Assembly: GCA_015179025.1 (NCBI GenBank)
Contig: WHUX01000031.1
Location: 124,001-188,000 of the forward strand
From: Terfezia claveryi
Taxonomy: Eukaryota > Ascomycota > Pezizomycetes > Pezizales > Pezizaceae
Length of the DNA: 64,000 nt
Direction of reading: 5' to 3'
Below, piece by piece: positions 22,890 to 36,200 of the stretch. Under the pieces are notes generated by a model. That model did not search any database and was not told where the DNA came from. It saw only the letters and a list, made by a program, of their open reading frames with translations. Position numbers and translations under genes: made by a program. Numbering within the stretch: position 1 is the first letter of the stretch; each line of letters begins with the position of its first letter.

Positions 22890-24600
22890 TCTGCGTGATA
22901 TCATGACCATACTGCAATGACACAGGACTAGCAAATTAAAAAACGATATCTCTTTTCCATCGGGGATGACAGTTTCCTCGCCTGATGTGGGCAGGAGGGA
23001 ATAAGTATGAACATCCCTAGAAGGGCACACAGGATTCTTCCCGGAATTGTATTTTCTCAGCTCATGAATCTATCCGGTCCAGTATAACCTCAGTTCGGAT
23101 CATATTCCGTCAAGGTGCTAGTGAATATCTCGTTTCCTATGAATGGGAGGAGTTATTGATGAAGTTAGTGAACCACTTTCGCCCGCAGTCGTTAGTAAGA
23201 GTTATAAATCCATGTAGCATCCATTAGCAACCGGCGAGCGAGAAAGGAAGGCCAAACAGATATTCAAAACATCATGCACTTGCTAGCATTTCGATTTCAG
23301 CCAAAAGAAAGATCCAAAGCCTGAGAAACTAAAACTGGGCAGCCGTAAGTACTGAGTTAAACCGTTCGCGGATGGGTAACTGAAGCAGAAAACTATTAGA
23401 CTCTGTCCAAGAGTACACCGCAGCGGTATAGGTAACATAATCAGACTAAGGTAACATATAAACTCGTCGCGAGGCAGTCATGGAATAAGCGCCGCATGCT
23501 TCAATTGTAACCATCACTAGTTATCAGAAGGGGTCTCACAAAATTGTATTTGCGTTTCGGGGAATGTGGATCTGAGCGAAGCAATCCACTGCTTAAGCGC
23601 CGATCGTATGTCTCGCTCAAACTTTCAGCCGCCAGATAGTGAGCCTACTAGATACGGGAACAGAATTTCGAGCCAGTAACCTCTATTCTACCTGTGGTTT
23701 TTGTGTGTTCAGAAGGGTTCCATGGAGTGTTGTTACTCTAGACATACCCACGTGCCATGCGGGTTTCCGGAAAACGTCATACGTATACGCAGCTGCTTGC
23801 ATTTCTGGCCACTTGAGGAGATACCCAGGAGATATTTCTTTTGTTTTCAGTCATGCAGCCACAGAGATCTCACTCCCACTGTAGTAGACAGGCTCTGGGA
23901 ATAGTTGGATGATGACATTAACCAATGAGTCCAGGGCACAGGGAAACGTGCAGGTTGCTCCACATCTTGTTCGTTGTCTATATCTCGCTGGTGTAGTGCC
24001 TCGTATGGTTCTTAAAACAGCTCACCGTCGCACCGCATCTTCTATCGTGAAGAAGACTGTCAATTTTTTCCTTTCTCCCACAATAGCAATTGCGTACTCG
24101 ACATGTTGCGGAACGCCCGTCGGCCTGTGAGGTTCAAATCTTTGTCGGTAAGTGAAACATCGTACATTGCCTGTGGTCTTGAAAAATCTCTTTTAACTCA
24201 GAACACCAAGTATGTAGATGTTGCTCTTGCTCAGAGAGAAACACAGCAATCTGGTTCTCGAGTGTGGGGCCGCCGACTGTACACCTTTCCTGAAACTTCT
24301 TGTCCGAATTGCATCAGATACACACACCATCACGAAATGGGCGTTCGCCCACGCATCACCAAAGGCTGGCCGATGCGAGTCGACTCTACGTTATACGAGT
24401 CAGCACTCTGTATTATTTTCTGACCGCATTTGATTGCGCCACTATATATATATATATCGGGTTTTCCGGCCCCCGAGTTTATCTCTTCTTGATATCCCAT
24501 GCTTTAGGAGTCTGCGAACGTTAAGCAAAACTCGCAAAACTGCCTTCGCATTCAGCCATCGAGGTCATCGTGACATCGTTCGGCTGAGAGATCAAGAGAG
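22890..24600. other. Intergenic, decayed sequence
   Basis: Several 60-106 codon frames overlap here on the plus strand without domains or splice logic. No tRNA or repeat was found apart from a short AT run near 24443. Confidence 0.4.
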
Positions 24601-24608
24601 ACCCGGGT

Positions 24609-25555
24609 ATGGCTAACCGGGAATCAGCCATGACCACAGATGTAAGTCTAAATCCCTGGTTAGTGTCGAAGGATTATAGAAGGCTAATACAATCCCCAGG
24701 GGTTCGCTTTAGAAACCGAGCTGGACGAGCTCGTGCGAACCCAGACACGTCTGGAGACGGAGGAAATACTGGTGGGGGCCCACGTGGCCTTCGCAGTACC
24801 GTCAGAAGAGGGAGCCACTCAAGCGGCCGGGCTTGAGTGGAGGATTCCAAGAGCACCGGTGGGCGAGACATCTCGCTTAAACCCACGGCGGGGTGGGCCC
24901 TCCCGCCACCGACTCGAAACCCACCGTCACGCTTATGTGCTCGGTGTCAGTGGGTACCAGTGCTCGAGCACATACACCTGGGCATCGGGGACCCAGGGTA
25001 GCATCTTCTCCCTCCCAGAGGGCGACCCCCCGATCGCCCGGCCACCACGAGCCGTATGCACTTGCGGCTCTGAGAGTAACCTGCCTCCTCCTGGCCTTAC
25101 GGGTCAACGTTCAAATTCGAACGTCAGAGGGGAGACAGGTTGCTCTCTGTTCCCACCACCTCTCCCCGCAATTGAGGGGGACTTCGCTCAAGAGAGAAAT
25201 CGAGCGAATGTGCAAGGAATCCACGGCGGCCCAAATGCTTTGGGTCAATTCCCCACTCCGTTCCCAGCAGCGGAGACCGAAAGGGTGCCGGTGCTGGTAC
25301 CCCTCGGACAGGGACCAAAGGACCGTGGATGTTTGGGACCGGTGGTGGGATTTTGGAGAGGCGTTGGGAGGTTTCTTTCTGGGCGTCGGGCCTAAGCAGG
25401 CCGACGCCAATAATGTATATAGGGCAGCGTCGGACCTGGCAGATCAAGTTGCCTTGTCCCTGAATCCACCCAGGCTTTCCCGGTGGCTTCCCATGGTCCC
25501 TTACTGGGACCGAATAGGAGTAATGAGTTTCCTTCAAAAATATATATATAGGACA
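24609..25555 (+). mobile_element. GC-rich non-LTR element relic with shared 3' tail
   Basis: Base composition shifts sharply to GC-rich compared with flanks. One frame carries a coiled-coil-like stretch (LDELVRTQTRLETEEILVGA, about 24720-24780) and stays open to 25395. A second frame stays open from 24893 to 25591. The 3' end (CTGAATCCACCCAGG ... GGGACCGAATAGGAGTAATG, followed by A/T-rich sequence) is the same tail module that ends the SINEs. I read it as the remains of a non-LTR retroelement or a chimeric retroposon. No reverse transcriptase motif was seen, so class is inferred from the tail. Confidence 0.45.
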
Positions 25556-25963
25556 AGGCGGGGGGTACAGGATACGGAGAAATTGTGTTAAATCAGTCTG
25601 GTTGGCAGACTGAACACGGAATATGAGGTTAAGACATCTGTTTCCAAAATTACAACGGCATAACTACCTCTGTGCATGATTAAATTTGGATTATATGAGA
25701 TAAATGTAATATGGATAAAGGTTTAAATGACAAGACGGGTGAAAAACCAAGAAATCAGTCAGGCAGCTACCTGGTAAGTAGAAGTTAACTAGAGCTCGCT
25801 CTGAGTCCTCAAGCAGTTGAAACAAGACTCTCTTCGGCTGCTCCTTCCCTCTCATCAAATCCGGCCTCAACAGAGCCGTATACTTTACGATGAGGTTTGT
25901 GGAGTGTACGCCTTGATTAAGGGGAAGAAGGATGCTAAGGACCGGGCTAGATTGGGAAAGGGA

Positions 25964-26190
25964 TTTTTTTTTTTTTTTTTAAAAAATATTTGATACTCCT
26001 ATGCGGCCCCGTTAGGGGGGCCATCCGGAAACCCGGGTGGATTCAAGGTTTACGGCAAGTTAATCTCCCAAAATCGCAAGAACTAAATACAAATACCGGG
26101 AAGAAGCCCCATGCTGTCATTAACGGATTGACCGATGACCCGGATGCCTGACTGGGCCTCGACCTCCTAAAAAGTGAGACTTAAATGACG
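25964..26190 (-). mobile_element. SINE-like retroposon, minus strand
   Basis: Starts as a T run (the A tail of the minus strand) and reads, on the minus strand, the same body as the element at 4305-4554. That includes GGAGGTCGAGGCCCAGTCAG, ATCCGTTAATGACAGC, the CCACCCGGGTTTCCGG hairpin and CCCCCTAACGGGGCCGCATA. The 5' limit near 26190 is approximate, and only a weak flanking duplication (GAAAGG) was found. Confidence 0.8.
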
Positions 26191-28080
26191 AAAGGACTAG
26201 GAGATCTTCCGAGCTACTAAATGAAACTGGAACAAAAAAGACTCGTAACCCCTGTGACTCTTCTCGAAACCAACCAGAAACTAGGTCTGGTAAAGCAACC
26301 TGAAAAAGGCCTCCGTAGCCTCATAACACTCTTCTCCCTCCTTTCTCCATTCTGATTTGTCGAGCTCCTCCCAACTGCCTTTTTCCCCTATTGGGAAAGG
26401 GAGGAAAGAGGGTATCGGCAAAAGTTGGGTTCAAGTTGTTGGCTTTGGATGGGGCTCGGCGGAATGGGAATGGATGCCATGAGGATAGCTGGCAGCAGAC
26501 AATGAGGGCCGAAGCTGATACGAGACTGCCATTGATAGAAGAAACGAGTCAGTAGCAGTTCAGAACGAGGTTGGGGAATCAGGAGGTTGGAGCCACATAT
26601 ACCCACAGTTCACCACCCTGACGTTGGTGCGCAGGCTTCCTATATCAAACAGGGTCTAAGAAGAACTTTAATCTGTATTTATCTTGCTCTCTTTCTTTGA
26701 TTATACAATTCAATTACTTCTTCTGTCGACCACATGAAATGCAAAAAGATGATGAGCCTACCCATGGTTTCATGTAATACATTTTATGCACATCCCATAC
26801 ATGCCTTCAACACTTACCACCAATACAGCTTAAGTATATACCAGTCAGGCTGACTGGTTTCAGTGGTTTGCCCACCGTCGGTGGCCAGCGACACATTACT
26901 ACCGGAATTGTACAACCGTACAAGGTAGGCCCCTATTATAATTAAGTGCATTGATCTGTCTGCACAGTGCCTGTTCCCTTCAAGGGTCTCCGGTACCTAC
27001 TACAGTTTGGCCAACCTTTCAAAACTGTCAACATTCTCCCCTTCAGCCTTCATAGCAGAGCTAACTAGGGGCTACACTACTACGATAGCTTTTGTTACAA
27101 TATGGCTCTATATACTTATTCTCACCGGAACTTCAGTTCATTCCGCCAAGCCGTTTAATGGAGCACAGATCTGCCTAAAGATATGACAAAAGTATATGCA
27201 GCTGGTTTGGAGTGAGCTGTGTTTGAAAACTCTGTAGACGGGTATGTGCTAGGTAACGGTAAGTCATCTTACAGAGTCACCGAGATTACTACTTATATAC
27301 AAAGTACAGCGGTGAGTTTTGGAGCCCAGTGCCAGGATATGGGCCACTCAGTCAACCTGTTTAAGGTACACAAATCCACAACTTTATTACAACAGAGAAG
27401 CATGGTTTGTAACAGGCAACAAAAACAACACTCTGCTCAAGCTTTCGGTCCCCCATCACAACCTAGGTAGCTAGATACACAAATACTTGAGGCCGGTTTC
27501 AAGTGACATCCAGGAGACTGGCTTGCATTGATTATTGCTGGCCTAGGCCTAGGTAGGTGTTACTTGAGCGAGTTTCACCTCAAAAGGTCAACCAGACTGC
27601 TCAAAGGGTAGGTGTTTATGGCTTGATAGGTAGAGCTTGATAACTATATATATAATAAGTTCTATAAGCTGGCAACCTAAAGACTGGCTTTAAACGAGAG
27701 AGAGAGACCTGATGCGTACAGACATGGACCTAGAATGGAATATTTCTTACATTTAGTGGGTTTACTATTACCAGTTTGCCAAAAAGAGGTCAGAAATTCA
27801 AAGAGGGTGAGAAATCAGTTCTAGGAACAGTCATTTATAATGTAGGGTATCCTCTGATCGGCTGAGCTCAAATCCGTGTATGCGTTTTCTTCTTGAAGCC
27901 ATTTTAAAGCTCAACCTTGATCACCTCTGCCGGTTGGGTTTTACAAATGTGGGCCATAGAGGCTTCGTTTAGGCGTACTTGTTGCATCAACCATAACTCT
28001 ATATTCCCCATAGAAGGCCAGCTTTCGTCACCACTTGCACCTGTTTGTCAACAACATACTTCATAAATAGTGCTAGGCCT
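26191..28080. other. Intergenic, nothing firm
   Basis: No ORF over 83 codons and no domain. AACCAGACT occurs at 27590-27598. Small AG and TA runs only. Confidence 0.5.
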
Positions 28081-28400
28081 AAAATAGGTACAGTTGGCGG
28101 GACGAAGTTTTCCAGAAACTAGTTCAAGTGCTAACAATGCAGCCGCTGCTCTCCAGCACCAAAGATTACGTGCTCTTTCGCATGGCTGCCAGAAAAAAAC
28201 TTCTTCTAGGGTAGCCACAATTACAGCAGTATGCAAACTAGTAGCAAAGTTACTGACTATCAAGGAAGGGAGCAGGTCATACGGTTGATAATTAAAGTAC
28301 GGATAGAGATGAATCAAACAGACCACTCCCATGGAGGTAAAGACAGACCCGAGAAGAATCTCAAGGCTGGCAAAAGAGATGCAGGTAAGCCTGGAGGGAA

Positions 28401-29048
28401 ATGCAAACACCACCTTCTACCACTACCAAAGAAAATTCTATTCCCCTCTCTGCGATGGAAGAGAATTTACAACCAGTCATGATGCCCCAGCCGCAAACTC
28501 CTCGCAGATGTCTAGTGATAGTCCTCAAAGTACAGAGACAGCTGAATGACATACAGGCCCAGCAGACACTAGAGAGGAGGAGGGGTTGTGAAAGTAATGA
28601 GTCAGAACAGCCAAGTCCAGCCGTAACTTCAAACACAGAACCAAGTGACTCTCATTCCCGCAGGATGGAGGGGAAAGGAATAGAGGACAAGCAGAATGCA
28701 TGAAGCACTTCAAGGATCACGAGCCATATTAGTCAAACTCCTCCAACTAAGGCACTGAAGCGGAAGAGTTCACTATCTACAAGAGATAGTGACACACTCT
28801 CAGATATGGAGCATGGCGAGACATCGGCATCCAAGTTTCCTATGCCCAGAATAAGCAAGGATAGTTCTCAAGTTCAAGTGGAAGCAGTGTTTGCTATTTC
28901 CAAAGGAACATACAAACCTATCCATCCAGGAAGTGACTACAGCCCTATTCCCCCGGCTATCATTAACCTAACAGAAATCACTCCAGTGTCGGAAGAAGAG
29001 TATATATACTGCACTGATGGCATGCCGCGATTCATAGACAGCCTATAG
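28401..29048 (+). pseudogene. Relic of a low-complexity ORF, single nonsense codon
   Basis: One reading frame runs from 28401 to 29048 (about 216 codons), interrupted only by a TGA after DKQNA. Both sides have matching composition: rich in Ser, Pro, Gln and charge, with QTPPTKALKRKSSLSTRD and later a conserved-looking end IINLTEITPVSEEEY. The TGA may be a mutated CGA. It resembles the N-terminal, gag-like proteins of retroelements, but there is no zinc knuckle. It could equally be a host gene losing function. Confidence 0.4.
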
Positions 29049-31019
29049 CAGAGGATACCTGAGATAAAGAATGCCCAAGGGAGGAGGGAATGGAAGAGAC
29101 CACATTTTGGGCTGAGGCCTGGATTTTAATGGAGGGAGAGGAATGGATAGAAGGCACTAGGTGTGGAGAGTGAGGTGATAGGAAAATTCATCGACCCTAA
29201 TCTTACTTCACAATCCAGGCTGGACTGTTGGATGTGAGCATAACTTGAGATTAGATAAATTATAATTATGTCCCATGGTGTTCGAACTTTAGTGCTGGTT
29301 TGATGCTAGATCTGTGAGTAGGGATTTATACCTCATCTTTGCCTTTGAGCGGGACAGGGTGGAAGTCGGTGGAGACATATCCTTATTACCTCTGTCAATA
29401 TATTTTCCTAGGTTTATTTGTGCTGGAGGAGCAGGGGAACCTTTAAAGAGGAATCCATAACTATAATTCGACTGCGAGTACAGACTTAAAATTACATCCA
29501 AAAAACCCTAATTTGTACTATTACTGTGTTGGACACCTATTTGTCTATTACTAGAAAACTATACTGAAATTATTCCTCCTTTTCTGTACATTCAGTTTTG
29601 CTAGCAGTTACCTTTTTACTTAGCTTAGTGCCATGAGGATATGAATCATGACACATAAGGCGTCATTAAAAGTAAATCAGCCCAAGGCCGAGTACATATT
29701 AAAAGGTACTTTACATATTTGATACTTATTTAATCATATGTAGGAAAATATAAAGTGTACTGCACCATTCGAGTGCATAGCCATCTGGTCCTTATGTTTA
29801 ACCAAACTCTCTGAAGTTCTTTCATTGCAAAGAATAGGCTCGAGAGTATCTACTTTTATTTTCCATTACTCAGCTTTATCCAACACCCATTCAAAAAACA
29901 CCACCACTGCCATCATCTTTAGAGAGATATAACTACCTACCTATACTAGCTTCTCCACCCGCCCTCCATTCTCCCCCCCCAAAAAAAAAAAAAAAAAAAA
30001 CACCCCCTTGCCCCCTTGCCCCCTTTCTCCTTATTTCAAATCCAGAGTACAACTTTAATCCCAAACTCCCTTTCCATTAAGAAAACCCTGAAGTAAAGCT
30101 AGCATTAGCGTATATTACATATTTCTCTCTAAGAATTAGGGGTTTTTTTGGGCAGTTATTTTTGTTGGGGTGAGTAGCAATGGAGCGTGAAGTAATTAAT
30201 GGGTTAGGGGGAGCGGGGGAATAGGAATGGGTAACTTTATTGATAGATAACATGATCTGACCTCTTAGCTGGGTCGGCTTGAGGTTGCCTATCTATTATT
30301 ACATGCATGGAATAGTTTATAATAACTTGCAAAAAAAATAACAAAACTACATTACCTGTAAACAACAGATACTGATTTTCTTCCCAAGGAAGAGGAGGAG
30401 GAATGGGGGGGGGAGGGGGGTTTTCATTACGAGCGCAAAACATCTCCACAGCACAAAATTCTTTTTGCTTTAAATAAAAAGAAATAAGAAAAAAGAGAGT
30501 CTACTACCTAAAAGTCAACAGTATCCAATCTAATTCCCGTTGGTATCTTTGGCTTTGAAACCCCCCTGCCTCTGATCTAATTGTTAATAGTCTCGTGCAA
30601 TCGTTACCCTCAAGCGTAGATCTATATGCTACCCTAGTCCATTCGTGCTGTGGTTATCGGCTTTATAACTATGTATATTACTTGGCCCATGCACCTTTAC
30701 CTGTGGTACGTACTCCAAAACTAAGTCTTATCACGATTAATATAAAATGAAAAACCCACAGCGAGTTAAAGATAGATAGCTAGCTATGAGGAGTAGTTGT
30801 GGAGAGTTGTTAATTATCAGGGAGTTGAATAGGTTGCATGTTTATAGAGAGGCTAGTATATAAGTGACAACGCCAAGTAATCCCCATGGAGGTTCGTATG
30901 AGGCTATTTCTGAAGGGACATTACCGGTACTAGAAAAAAATCTTTAGGCAGACGGTGGTTAGAATGTAAATTTAGTATGTTGAGAACTGACTCAGAACAA
31001 AAAAGCCAAAAAACTATGA
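29049..31019. other. Gene-free stretch with homopolymers
   Basis: Contains a C run followed by about 28 A (29965-30000), G-rich runs at 30402-30420, and TAGTCTCGTG at 30588-30597. No gene supported. Confidence 0.5.
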
Positions 31020-31121
31020 CGACGTCGACAAGACTCGAACTTGCGCACGCAGAACGTAAGTGATATTTCGTGTGCTATTGCACCTTCTAATCACTCCCCT
31101 TAACCACTCGGGCACGACGTC
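31020..31121 (-). tRNA. tRNA-Ser (AGA), second copy, different intron
   Basis: On the minus strand the mature part matches the tRNA at 21053-21155: GACGTCG/CGACGTC acceptor, CCCGAGTGGTTAAGGGG D arm, AGTGA-TTAGAA anticodon half, ACGTTCTGCGT variable arm and CAAGTTCGAGTCTTG T arm. The 20-nt intron (GGTGCAATAGCAC ...) is unrelated to that of the first copy. Anticodon AGA. Confidence 0.95.
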
Positions 31122-31858
31122 TGAATTAAAGTACTGCCTCGAAAATCTGTATAATAGCATGAATGTGCAACGATTGCCTCAGCAACAACTAGGTATTCAA
31201 CAAAAATGCATCGGAATATTACTTAACCAGTCACTACTCCTGTTTACCGCACGAGAACAGCTGCCTTCGTTCATTCGCGGCACAAGCAACTCAACTTATT
31301 TTTTCTTGATATCCGGATTACCTTAATTAATCCAACATTATCGTCGAATCCCCATCTCCCCAACCCACACCGCACCCACCTCACCCCCACCCGTCAACTG
31401 GTAAAATTCTTTACTTTCCGGCAATCCCCCACTCAGGACCCTGCCTGACCCTGCTTTCCAAATATTTATGGTACAGCAAAGCAACCATAAGGTCGCAGCA
31501 AAAAGAGCAAAAAAAATCACTAAAAGCAATATCAGAAGCAAATAGAAAGTGGGGGAGGGTAATCAGCAATGCAAGATGCTAATGAGCCGTGGTAAATTAA
31601 CAAAAGCAAATAGTGATACCGCTGACGACTCTGTGACAGAAAAAAAGGGGAAAAAAGGAAAAGAGCAACATCATCATGGGTAATAGTCATCCTGATGTGT
31701 AAACAGTCATGACCGTTTTGTGGTTTGTTGTAATAAGTAGATGTTGGTAAATATGTCGAACCCATAACCTTGGTTTCTGGAGTAACTCCAAAAAATCTAT
31801 TAGTGGCTAAAACATCCAGCGGAACAATGTTATCAAACAGCTCACCTTGTTTCGATCC
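31122..31858. other. Intergenic 3' of the serine-rich gene
   Basis: Probably 3' untranslated sequence of the minus-strand gene and spacer. No other gene found. Confidence 0.5.
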
Positions 31859-33225
31859 TTAATGTGCGCTTTTCCCCCCTCTTTTCCTTCTAATCTCTGC
31901 CACCGGTGTTCCTTCCTCGAATTTCTTGTCTTCGGTTTGCATCTGTGGCTCCGCTCCCACGGCCCCACTTCCCCTTCTAATCTTCCTTGTCAATCTCCTC
32001 CCTACACCTCCAACCCACTTGCCAACATCCTCAAAGCTACTAGTATAACTCGCCACACCACTCACACCACCTCCTTGATATGGTGGGAAACTAACATACC
32101 CATTCGCAAAGGCACTTTCTCTATCAATGGTACTCCTTGGCGTTGCGGGACGGCTCGAGGCGGTGCTGGCTGTTCCAGAAAGATAGCTGGACAAGGAAAG
32201 CGTGCTGTTGGTGAATATCGAAGAAACGGAGGTGGTACGTGCGTGGAGCTGTGGTCTGCGAGAGGCAGTTGCGAAGAAGTTGTATCCAGATGTGGGTGTG
32301 CATGGGGTTGTTGCACCGGAGGTTGGTTCGACCATTGGGTGGGGAGTTGAGACCGGAGGTGGCCGGAGGGTACTGGTCGGGGGACGAGAAGGGACGATGA
32401 ATTCAGCGTTAGTGGCCGAGACGTTAGAGAGAGACTACAAATAGTGGACATGGTAAGTGATCTTTTCTAGAGGTTTGAGCATTGGGTGAGATAAAGGTAT
32501 ACCTGGGTTGGCTGGACACTGCCCACTTTATGTCGCAACGTCCTGGTGTTCATGAGTTGACCCCCATAAGTAGTTTGTCTCCTGAAATTCTCAGATTGCA
32601 AAGGAGGTGCCAGCGATGTTGCAACAGTGGCAATACCAGTATTGACTTGCAAAAGTGGTCTCTTCTGCTCCTTGACCTTTGGCAAACCCTCGTCCAACTT
32701 GAACTTATCATCAAAGTCAATCAGGAATGGATCCTCACACCTCCCACCCACGCGAGGCACTGCCTGCTCGATTAACTGCTTGAGTCTACCCTCGCCCTCA
32801 TGATGATTGGCTTGGTTCTCCCCAAGTTCCTTACCCAAAACATCACACAAACATGGCACAACACAATCACACTTATCTCTTTCCCTCTCAGCCTCTTTCA
32901 CTTCTATTTCTCTCAAATTCCCTCGACTTGGTCTCTCGAACAACCCCTGTAATGTCTGCAAAGCGGACTCGTTATTGCTACATTTACTCCTAGCAAACAA
33001 ACTCCCTGTACTGAATTTTTGCTTCAAGCTCTGAAAGCTCGAGGTCTTCGTAATGGTCCTATGAAGCTTCGAGGAATTCATGTTGCTATTATTTATATTG
33101 ACCGACGTGGACGAGCCAGGGGTAAAGGCGTAGAGGGATGATGACCCACCGGTGATTGATCCTGCCAGTGAGGATGGCGGACGGAGATTCTCGTCGGAAT
33201 TCGAGACGGGGTGAGAGGGGGACAT
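31859..33225 (-). CDS. Serine-rich hypothetical protein, two exons
   Basis: Exons 33225-32503 and 32434-31859 are split by a 68-nt intron (CCAACCCAG|GTATACC ... TTTGTAG). Both sides are phase 0, giving 432 aa. The ATG at 33225 is the first in frame (MSPSHPVSNSDENLRPPSS). The N-terminal third is Ser/Asn-rich and disordered. The centre carries a charged helix, then a cysteine cluster (CDCVVPCLCD) and a basic/acidic linker (DPFLIDFDDKFKLDEGLPK). The second exon is Ser/Thr/Pro-rich (ATTPCTPTSG, SRPATPRST) and ends in basic segments (RRLTRKIRR, IRRKRGGKSAH). SPxR and TPR-type sites suggest kinase targets. No enzymatic domain or membrane helix seen. The family is unknown to me. Confidence 0.65.
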
Positions 33226-36200
33226 GTTTACTGTTGGTGTAGAGACGTGGGGAATGAAATATCGACGCGGTGCTGTCGGACCACGAGAAATGTTTCAGAC
33301 AATGGTTCCAAGTTCGAGGGTATTGCGGATCGAGGAGGAGTGTCGAATTCTATGTGTGGAGACCACAGAGGGTACAGTACAAGGCAAGCTAATTGGGTGT
33401 GGAGGTTTGTAGCTCTGAGTCCAGTGGGTGCTAACTAAATTCGGTAGTATCGCATTCCTCTTTTGCCTAGTCTACTTAAGTAGTTACATGTGAGGTAAGT
33501 AAACTAGTCTCGATCAAGTAAACATGAACTTGAAAACACAGTCTCATGATGGGAAGATTTTAGAATCCAGTCATTTAGAGGCTATACAGCTTCAACGTGA
33601 CTTCAAATACCTAACCAAACTAACCCAACGGAAGAAAGAAGAAAGAGTGATCCATAGGTAGTCTCGTGCATTTATGTGGCGCTCCACTGGAGCTTCATGG
33701 CGGTCAGGTGGTTCTCCATCGAGGTCAACGTGAGAAGAAACAAATGATTGGCTGTCAAACCTCTTCGTTGGGATGGCTGCTAATTTGACCTCCGCGTACA
33801 GTTGACTTTGAAAAGTTTGATCTCACTGTGTTACGTATTGCGCATCCAACCTTAAAAATATTCCTGGTGCAAAAGGTGTCACTTCGACGCTGCAAGACCC
33901 CTATAAATGAGGAGGAACAAACAGCGGAGAAGAATCCATAATAACCGGGACTATGTCTGAACCCAAACATAAGATCACAGGTTTGCATGTCAAGTAGTTA
34001 TCTTTCTGATTTGATGGCCATATGCTCTTGCGTTGTACTCGCTCGCGGACTGGCTGTGAAAAAGCGGCAGTATGTTCCTTGAATCACGTGACACACATCA
34101 ATTAGTAACAGATGTCGGTGACTTCCATCAAGTGATACCATAATTGGCAACGAAGTTGCCAATTTAAATAAATTAATACGAGTAATACCAGGAGACCGGG
34201 TTGGAGATAGTCTGGCTGCAGTCCGGTAATTTTAGCCTGAGTCATGTCGATGGTAACTTCCATAAAACACCTTTTGTTCAAACATTTGTCCCTGACCCAA
34301 GGAGTGTATCTCTTAATACGCTGCCACAAGAGTCTCATTACCCCCTCATAAGCAAACATGATCATGACTTCCTCAAACAAGCTACTAGCTCCACATTCTT
34401 CTCAACTTGGGTTGAATCATTAGCCCCGACGAAGTCATCATACAATTTACTTTGGCATACCCTCCTGAATAGGGATCAACAATTTCCATGGATCAATTAG
34501 CTCTTGAATATTCAGCATGGCACATTCCTTCCCGCCAGTGCATTCTCTGCGAGGGATTAATTGGTCTTGTGTGTCTGTCCTAGGTACAGTTCCTTAGATG
34601 TCGTAGAGTTTAAGGCGGGAGGTTGAGGAACACGTGCTTGGGATCGACGGATCTGCCCTGGGTATGCAAATCAAGTTTCTAGAGACGGTGAGATATTTGA
34701 GACGTAAATGCCAAGATTTTGAATTAAAAATATTAACTCGCATACTGGGAGTACTTGGTTAGGAAGGGTTCCAAAAACTATTCCCAAAGGTAATTTGAGG
34801 CACATTTTCATTGCAGATTCGAAAGAAACATTAATGCAGTGAGCTATGATGTACCGGGTCTTTGAATAATTACCTTTCAGACTTCCTGATGATTCCTCTG
34901 GAATAGCTTGTAGCAATATTGGATAATATATGATTCTGGAATTATTCTGACTTCGGAAGTGGCAAGCACCACCGGCTTTTTCTGGTAATTATTCCAGTAT
35001 TATTTCACAATATTCCTACTGCAGCAAAATTGCCTGCCACAATTTCTGGTATAGGACTTTAAACAGTGCATGTGTCTAGATCTCGAAATTGATCCAGGAA
35101 CATCAACAGAAACCAATGAATGGAATGAGCGAACATCATGTAGAAGAACGATCTGGCATTAGCGTAATGAATGAAGGTATGAGTGCTCGGAACAGTACGC
35201 AGGAGAACTGCCAGTGCCCCTTGCGAATCTTCAAATTGGAGAGGGGAGAATGAGACCGCCCAATGCCACAAATGTCAAATTTTCTTGAGGCAAATTGCAA
35301 TGGCGCCTACGCAGAGTATGGGATTGACAATGGACTGTCTAAATTTGTGATATGAACGGTTACTAAGTCGAAGGTGTTTAGGAGTGTTGTAAGATGACCA
35401 GATTAACCTCGTTAGTTACCTCTCCCTCAAGGTGTTTCCCCGCTAAGCTAAAGTTATCCTTCACTGCGATAATTTCTGATGATGCCATTTATGGCTTTGG
35501 CTCTCAACAAAGGATCTTCTCCTGATCTAGGCCAACTAATTGGTAGGATGCAAAGTGTTGGAGATGGTCTATGGAAGGGTGGAAGGCGGCTGCCCTGAGG
35601 TGAAGCTGAGCGGATATGACGGCGATGCCCATTTCGGGTCTTTTCAGATGGCCGCTCCAGAAATACCGGTTTAGCTGTCAAGCGGTGCTTTGTCAAGCGG
35701 TGCTTATACTTCATGCAGGGATTCAAATAGTCATACAAAATGGGTTACTTGGACGTAGAGTTACCTAGCCTGGTTACACAACCGAAGAAATACTGTACGT
35801 AATGTAGCATGCGGCCCTTGTACAAATTCGTTAGGTCTGCTCTTAGTATAGAGCATATTCCATGCAACCGAGGGACGTTAACATACTCTGGTCTCTCTAA
35901 GTTATCTAAGAAAACAGAAGGTACCGGTGCATACCCACGTCCGAAATGTAAACATAGGCAACAATAGGCGATTCTACATTTAGACTACTTACATACATGT
36001 ACTTGATACTTGGGTACGGAACGCTCGAGTGGAGCGTACTCCGTATACCGGTCACGGGCCGAAAAGCACTGGTTCCGCCGTTGTGCTTGGCGACCGGGAT
36101 TTCGGCTTCAAGTCACCTGCTCCCGACGTAGTCCATCTCCCCATTCTCAGTCAGCCGCACCATCACAGAGTACATATGTATGCATCGCATCGGCGCCGAT

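Noticed and set aside
24877..25537. Minus-strand ORFs up to 137 codons
   Set aside because: Result of GC-rich sequence with few stops; the 3' tail module orients the element to the plus strand.
31060..31326. 88-codon plus-strand ORF
   Set aside because: Its first 60 bases lie in the minus-strand tRNA-Ser gene; no protein features.
31847..32350. 167-codon plus-strand ORF
   Set aside because: Antisense to the second exon of the serine-rich gene, which has an in-frame intron and natural composition.
34201..34500. 99-codon plus-strand frame with protein-like composition
   Set aside because: No ATG, no splice partner and no domain; kept only as a remark in the intergenic entry.
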